Source of the DNA: Coprinopsis marcescibilis
Taxonomy: Eukaryota; Basidiomycota; Agaricomycetes; Agaricales; Psathyrellaceae
DNA length: 64,000 nt
NCBI GenBank assembly: GCA_004369085.1
Contig: ML210294.1
Location: 1-64,000 of the forward strand
Reading direction: 5' to 3'
How positions within the stretch are numbered: position 1 is the first letter of the stretch; each line of letters starts with the position of its first letter. Shown piece after piece: positions 58,242 to 64,000 of this stretch. The translations under genes were made by a program, and so were the position numbers. The notes under the pieces are model-generated. The model ran no database searches, was not told where the DNA came from, and saw nothing but the letters and a program-made list of their open reading frames with translations.

Positions 58242-60238
58242 ATGCAAGTCACAAAAGCTCGGTTGCGGGCAGTGTCTGAGCACTGCTCGCTGGCTCTAGA
58301 TGCCCGATATTCCATGGCCAGAAACGACGGGCACCTCCAACTCTCTTGCACCAAGGAGCTAACAAAGCTACCGGAGGTCCAAGTTTACGCCGCCCAGGCG
58401 ATTACTTTGACCTTTTCTGGCACTGTCAACAACGAACAAATCCCTGTCGCTCAGCTTTCTACTTCTCAGCTTGTAACCCATCTCAGGGATTATCTGGAAA
58501 TGGCAAAGATATGCGCAAAGGTTTTCGCTTTCTATCGCTAACCACTTGACGTGCAGAATGCAAAGGATTTGGTTTTGGAAAGTCTAGACCATCTGGCTTC
58601 TGACGACTGTTGTAACGCTGTGACTTGTCCGACTTGTGATTCCTTTCTTCTACCCAGCCACTCTGACACAGATCATAGTAAACCTCACTCCGCAGTATGC
58701 TGCCCGAAATCCCCGAAGCACTATTTCCAGCCTGCGATTGCACGCAGTCGACCTTAAGTGCTCCTGGAAACTGAACACGCCCGAACAAAAACGAAACACC
58801 GTAGAGGATCCTGACTATCACCCGTTTGCTCAGAATACCTCGTTGGCCTTTGTGACAATGTTCAATGACGTGATTGGGCGATTCTTAACCCAATTGGTTC
58901 GGTAGGTCCTGATTATATACCTTGAAAGGCTCACTACCGACTCGTTTACAGCCGTTACCCTCTGATCTTCGGATACAAATGCGAGGTAGTATCTCTTGCC
59001 GCACCTGATTTCAGTCTATTAACGCATATATTTAGCAATCGGGCATCGAGGAGCCTTTCACGCGTTCAATCTTGAAAACTATCTCTTCAATCAAGGCACG
59101 ATCACGAGACAAGAATTTCTTACGCCATTGCAATAAGCTATCTAAGGTGAACAATCCCACAGTTTACCTCGCTACAGGCGCTTACATTTGTTCAGAAGTT
59201 GCACCGACAGTTATCAGTCGCACACAGGAGTGCATCCATGGCGTTGGATATCTGTTGTGGACCCACTGCTGACGTTGTGCCCCCACACGATTGGTCGGCA
59301 GTTGATTTCCCAGAAGCATTCCTGCACTCCATGGAGACCCTATACCAATCCGGGATACCTGAAAGGCAATTCAAAGTCGGTCGGTTAGTGAAAGGTCTTG
59401 GATCCTGCTAACAACGAAATTGTTTTAGGGAACCTCTCGGTTTTCAAGCGTCGTTTCTGACGACAAAGACCTGTTAGAAAATAATGAAGACCTTTCTGCT
59501 GACCCGATTGAAGATATGCATCAACTCATGCCAGAAGACCGTGCCACTTTGGGTACAACATGGAACAGTGACCGGACATATATAGGTACAGTATTTCTCA
59601 CGAATAGACTTTTAGGTTATTGATGACACTCGTGTTCAGGAGAGGTTTCTGAATCCGACCTGGAATTCTCACAGAGCATTGGAAAGCCCGGTGACTGGGA
59701 CGACGGCGACCACTTCACTTTGGCTTCTGACCTTGATATCGAACGGGAGGACCCTGAAGCCGACATCTTGCTTGAATGTAGACGGCATCCTGGGGCATAC
59801 TTAGCTCAGAATCCTTGCACTCCTGACCGTGACGGTGGGCCACTAGACTTCGACGATTTAGAAGACATGACCGACCTGGTTCACTCTGCATCATGGGACT
59901 CCAATTGCTCTCATGACCTAGGCTCTTATCTGCACAGTTCCACCAATTCCGGTTGTTCTCCTGGGTCTCATAATCCTTCTGAAACTTCTCTGTGCGAACC
60001 TTTTATACAGGATGATGGCGTGCTTGTTGAGCTCAGTCGAGAAGCCGACAATGAGACTGGGTTCGCCTCTCCGCGATCCACAGTCCGCGCTATGGATCGT
60101 TACAACTCGGAGTCACCCGTTCAGCTTGGGTTTGAATTCCAAGCTATCAGCTGCAGCGGCAAGTGGAAAGGTAGCTTGATGGACGAAGAACACTGCTGGG
60201 AAGAGGTTGAAGGAACATCGGATTTCTCATACTTATGA
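58242..60238 (+). CDS. Uncharacterised protein, 548 residues, acidic C-terminus
   Basis: I do not recognise this gene. Eight exons (58242-58520, 58557-58619, 58696-58901, 58952-58985, 59036-59146, 59178-59375, 59429-59585, 59640-60238) join in frame to 548 residues, which strongly supports a real gene. The first intron is short (36 bp). The N-terminal 330 residues are helical and mostly ordered: TKARLRAVSEHCSLALDARY, LVTHLRDYLEMAKICAK, SLAFVTMFNDVIGRFLTQLV then RRYPLIFGYKCE and ALTFVQKLHRQLSVAHRSA. Two Cys pairs (CCNA, ICCGP) are not a clear metal site. The C-terminal 250 residues are rich in Asp/Glu/Ser (DFDDLEDMTDLVHSASWDS). No signal peptide or membrane segment. Stop 60236-60238. Divergent from PKC1. 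Confidence 0.7.
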
Positions 60239-60464
60239 GTTTGGACTCGGATGTTGTCCAATAAAAATCAGAATTTATTGCCGATCGGCATGATGTCACG
60301 AGATTATTGAATCTCAGATAAACTCCGCTCGTCCAGACCTGCTAATGATGGTTTGGAACTTCATCGGTCACAGTGGTCTATCATCGTCTGCTTTCTCGAT
60401 TTTGTCACCTAAGCAGCTATTCTGGCCATTTCGTACCGTATATCGATCTTATAGCACGGGCATC

Positions 60465-61148
60465 ATGCTTCCTGCGCAGCGTAACAAGGTCGACATCAGC
60501 GTATGTCACATCTCGCTCAGTTATATTGAAACGCACAGGTTCAATCGATGTATTCGTCTTGCCTTGCCATCCATAGAAACTCTCTCCGCAAGAGCAGCAG
60601 CTGTTTGCGAAGTATGGAAAACTTCCAACGCACAAGAATGTATTGACGAAGATGCAGAAGGTTTGGGTTTCCTGCTCGATGATGGTGTATTGGTTGTGCT
60701 AAGGCCTTGTGTAGGATCGAAAGTATTTCGATTCTGGGGACTACGCACTTTCAAAGGCAGGAAAGGCTCCTCAAAACACTGTTGGTACTGCCATTCCCAA
60801 CCCGGAGAAGTCGGTGTTTATGGCTAGGATTATCTTACAAGTCGCTGATGCCAAATCATTTACAGCATACCACACGCATCGACGCCTGGAAATGGACACT
60901 CGAACGGGCACACTACCATCTCGATTTCCCCAACCAACTCTATATCGAAGGAGAGTGGTCTAGCCACCGATCAGAATACCACGCCCCCTGTTGAGGGAGA
61001 GCCAGCACAAGATCCGGAGGGCGTCGTAGCAATCCAGGCGGGAGTTACCGTTGAGACCAAGGCCGCGCCCAACGACACCGACGTTATCAGTGTCGCAGAG
61101 ACCGTCGTCACGGAACAAGTGGTGGCTGCCCCCAAGGCTCCAGAGTGA
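60465..61148 (+). CDS. IGO1: Endosulfine-family PP2A inhibitor (Igo1)
   Basis: The four-exon model (60465-60500, 60577-60660, 60715-60809, 60866-61148) gives 165 residues and shows an endosulfine. Exon 1 gives MLPAQRNKVDIS; exon 2 gives KLSPQEQQLFAKYGKLPTHK and NVLTKMQK. Exon 3 has DRKYFDSGDYALSKAG, which contains FDSGDY, the site where Rim15/Greatwall phosphorylates Ser to turn the protein into an inhibitor of PP2A-B55, and then PQNTVGTAIPNPE. Exon 4 adds a low-complexity Ser/Thr/Pro/Glu tail (longer than the animal protein). In yeast Igo1/2 act at quiescence entry downstream of TOR and PKA. Cytosolic. Introns split the small conserved part, so ORF-based searches miss it. Start and stop are clear. 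Confidence 0.93.
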
Positions 61149-61800
61149 TATATTCCTTTCGATTCTCTCGGATTCTTTCATAACACGCGCCATCGCACTG
61201 GCTTATTTTATTGGCTTTCTATTATGTGTCGAACAGAAAACACATCTCAGCAGGGAATATGTGGTGTAGGGTTGCTCTTCACTCCAACTACACATGCTGT
61301 GGAGAGGGCAATACTGATGCTTGATTGACCAGAGCTTGCTGCAACAGTCGTCCATGCTGCTGAACCCACCCATTGCACCAATCTTTGATCACACTCTAAT
61401 GTAGCATCTTTTTGTGGAATTTGCATCTGTATTGCCGGCTGATTGTATACCGATCGTCTTCGACTGACTGGGGGATGCACTTATATTTGATAGCTATATA
61501 CTATCTTTCAATTCCTATTCGCTTACCGCCCATCTGACATCCAATCCCCCCCCTCCAAGCGCCTCATAAACACTGATCTCACAGAATGTTAGGGGGCGTC
61601 CCCATACCATCGCGCAAGCTCCGCATCTGAGACATTATGCGGGTCAACGGAACATTTCCGGCCCGACGTTCAGCGCGTCAAGGCTACCACGTGATGCGAG
61701 TGATGGCAACGCGACACTGGAGTCGTCGCGTCCCACTGCAGTGGACAAGTTGCCTCCCTAATTCTTCCACCTGCTATACCTCACGCGCACCGAATATCCG
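61149..61800. other. Intergenic spacer
   Basis: 652 bp between IGO1 and the polymerase alpha subunit gene, both plus. Short frames only. It contains GCGCGTCA and TCGCGTCC segments near 61670-61730 but no exact ACGCGT. Confidence 0.4.
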
Positions 61801-64000
61801 ATGGACTCAAAACTTCGGGAAAAGATAGTGGAAAACTATTCAGAGCTAGTCACCTCTGATGAAGCTATTGTGAATGACTGTGTGTTGTTCCTACGCCTCC
61901 AATTTTCTTTTGGCTGAAATGGGAGCAGTAATGTCGATATGCACCACATACAACCTGGATCCCGTCGATCTTCGGTACAAACTGGAAGCCATGAACTACA
62001 AATCGACGAATACGCGAACAGAGATCTTGCCCATCACTCTTGATACACTCAAGGCGTTTAAAGCTCAGATGCGACGCGACATGACGAGGGAGAGCACGAA
62101 GAAGGTTCAGGTCAAGGCTCGAGTGGCAGCTGTGACTGCAAGTGTGGATAGATCAAAGCTGCCGAACCAGCTGATGAACCAGGGGAGGGCTATGGATGTG
62201 GACTACTCGGAACCCACGTCTTCGGGGTTACCCGCCAGGCAATTCAAGAAGGAACCTTTAGCTGGGGGGATAACGCTTTCTACGGGTCCTACACATGTCG
62301 TGTTCGAAGGCGCCAAAAACGATGTCCAGTCGCGGAAAAGGAGAGGGTGTATGTTAACTACGGTTTACTGTTCTTGGAGATGAAAACTCATGCGACAGTC
62401 CAGACCGGTACATGTATGAAAAGATCTCAGAGAGGAGTCAAGGTGTGCTCTAGTTCCTCTGCTTTGCTCGCTAGTACTGAATACTGAATGATCGACCAGT
62501 TCTCGACCAGGTCATTGACGATTTCGCGGAGCTTATCAAAGAGCATTACGAAATTGAAGAGCTGGCAGATCCCTCTTCAACAACAGATGTACGTTCAGCC
62601 TGCAATCTCTGCCGTTTCATGATACGATTCGTTACCACAGGAAGAAGTCACGATTGTTGGGCGGATAACGCTTGACACTGAAGTGTCATCGCTCTCGAAA
62701 TTATCAGAAGCATCATTGGTTATTGAATCATCGCGTATGCTGTCCTCTGGGGCTCGGGTTCCATTACGACTTGAACCCGCTATTAGAATCAGAGGCGCAG
62801 TCAGAGGAACACGCAACCACGGCTTTTTCCCTGGTCAAATTGTAGCGTTGCAGGGCAAGAATGGCGGTGGTGGATACTTCCTGGCCACAACGATTCTATC
62901 GGTGCGTACAGTGTATCCCTTTAAGCCTTCATTCAACTAACTGTCACGTTTGTCAGATCCCTCCGTTAAAGCCTTCTCCAGCCAGTCTTGGCATATCCAA
63001 CCCCAAAGCAGATCCGAGCCTCGGAGAAAAGCCTACATCAGTCTGCATCGCCAGTGGACCATATACCTCAGATACCGATCTCCTTTACAAGCCATGGCGA
63101 ACATTCCTGGAATCAGTCACCTCGCGAAAGCCCCATGCCCTTATCCTGGTGCGTTATCTTCCGGTGTTCGACTCCTTTATAAACTGACCAATGCCACAGA
63201 TCGGGCCCTTCATCGACTCAGCTCATCCTAGAATCAGGAATGGCGAATCAGACACACTACCAAGCAGCATATTTCAAGCACGGTTTATGAACCCAATTCG
63301 CAAGTTCTTGACCGTCTCCCCGTCAAGCATCGTCGTCCTCATCCCATGCGTCCGCGACATGATCAGCGACCACTGCGTCTTTCCACAGAAAGAATTCAGT
63401 TCAGAAATAACTGGAGGTGACCCGGTAAGGATAGGACTCCAATTCTTCGCTTCTGATAGAAGAGCTCACTCTGGGTGTTCTATAGAGGATAATCGTGCAG
63501 CCAAATCCTGCGCGATTTCTGATAAACGATATTTCGTTTGCTGTGACCAGTGTTGATACCATCTACCACCTCCGGAAGGACGAATGTCTCAAGCTTGGGA
63601 CTGAACATCAACCACTGGTGCCCAAGGAGGGAGAATTGGCATCAGACGGTATGGGTAATCTTTGTCGACAGATGCTTAACCAACGAAGGTGAGTAGATAG
63701 CTTCAGCACTGCTTTTGATACACCCTGAGCCGAGAAACATAGTTTCTACCCTGTCTTCCCTGTGCCAGAAGAACTATCGCATGAAATCAACCTTGATGTC
63801 AGCCATTTGGACGATGCCCGTATGGTAGACGACGGGGACATCGACTACGCTCCTGATGTTTTGATCGTCCCAAGTCGGTTCAAACGATTTGACAAGGTTT
63901 GTATCTTATTCTGATGCTGAAAAGTGTGTACTCATTGTATGAAAACATGTAGATTGTCAGCACAACCCTGGCCATCAATCCTTCGGCTGTTTCAAAGGGA
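61801..64000 (+). CDS. POL12: DNA polymerase alpha subunit B (POLA2/Pol12), cut at right edge
   Basis: The regulatory subunit of the polymerase alpha-primase complex, needed to start replication in the nucleus. ATG 61801 gives MDSKLREKIVENYSELVTSD, and an intron of about 49 bp leads into MSICTTYNLDPVDLRYKLEA, an N-terminal helical domain. A basic linker follows, then the OB-fold (RIRGAVRGTRNHGFFPGQIV) and the inactive phosphoesterase-like core: PHALILIGPFIDSAHP, IVVLIPCVRDMISDHCVFPQ, PARFLINDISFAVTSVDTIY and SFYPVFPVPEELSHEINLDV, ending with DVLIVPSRFKRFDK and part of the following exon. The catalytic metal ligands of true phosphoesterases are not preserved, as is usual in this family. The 3' end lies beyond 64000. 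Confidence 0.92.

Noticed and set aside
61660..61735. MluI-box-like sequences upstream of POL12
   Set aside because: Only partial matches (GCGCGTCA, TCGCGTCC); no exact ACGCGT.
61637..61828. Plus-strand frame just before POL12
   Set aside because: It overlaps the POL12 start in another frame and has no recognisable content.

Overview
This is a filamentous basidiomycete (probably Agaricomycetes) nuclear chromosome segment. The signs are densely packed eukaryotic genes with many introns of about 36-80 bp and GT..AG borders, no operons, and protein families typical of this group: a fungal phytochrome hybrid kinase, a NACHT-ankyrin NLR, SH3-RasGEFs, Pkc1 and DAD1. I assigned it from gene content only; no species is claimed. 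I saw no tRNA, rRNA, CRISPR array or intact transposon.

Layout. Bases 1-8171 hold no recognisable gene, only short simple repeats and one unexplained long open frame (3915-4991, minus). A divergent pair follows: urease accessory GTPase UreG (minus) and U6 snRNA phosphodiesterase USB1 (plus). Another gene-poor stretch (10476-14470) has scattered, broken open frames. From 14471 to the right edge the window is almost solid genes: IWR1 (RNA polymerase II import), a BOR1/SLC4-type anion transporter, an ABHD12-like hydrolase, a roughly 1,645-residue phytochrome histidine kinase, a secreted GPI-type protein of unknown function, a family 61 glycosyltransferase, CWF19 (spliceosome), EFL1 (60S ribosome maturation), and an NLR with 16 full ankyrin repeats. 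Then come RasGEF A, a HIT protein, a Dpb3-like histone-fold protein, an SCI1-like protein, RasGEF B, DAD1 (kinetochore), Pkc1, an eight-exon orphan gene, an endosulfine (Igo1), and the start of the DNA polymerase alpha B subunit (cut by the window edge).

How the genes relate. Most are conserved housekeeping genes with no shared pathway. The right third is unusually rich in signalling genes: two SH3-RasGEF paralogues with shared intron positions, Pkc1, and endosulfine. In yeast the last is the target of the Rim15/Greatwall kinase, which Ras-PKA restrains. Three genes act on RNA splicing (USB1, CWF19, probably the SR-rich SCI1-like protein) and two on DNA replication (Dpb3-like, POLA2). The most interesting items are the NLR with its repeat array and Gly/Asn-rich N-terminal motif, the phytochrome with an intact bilin-binding signature, the tandem RasGEFs, the orphan gene at 58242-60238, and the symmetric TTAGGG-flanked element between ureG and USB1.
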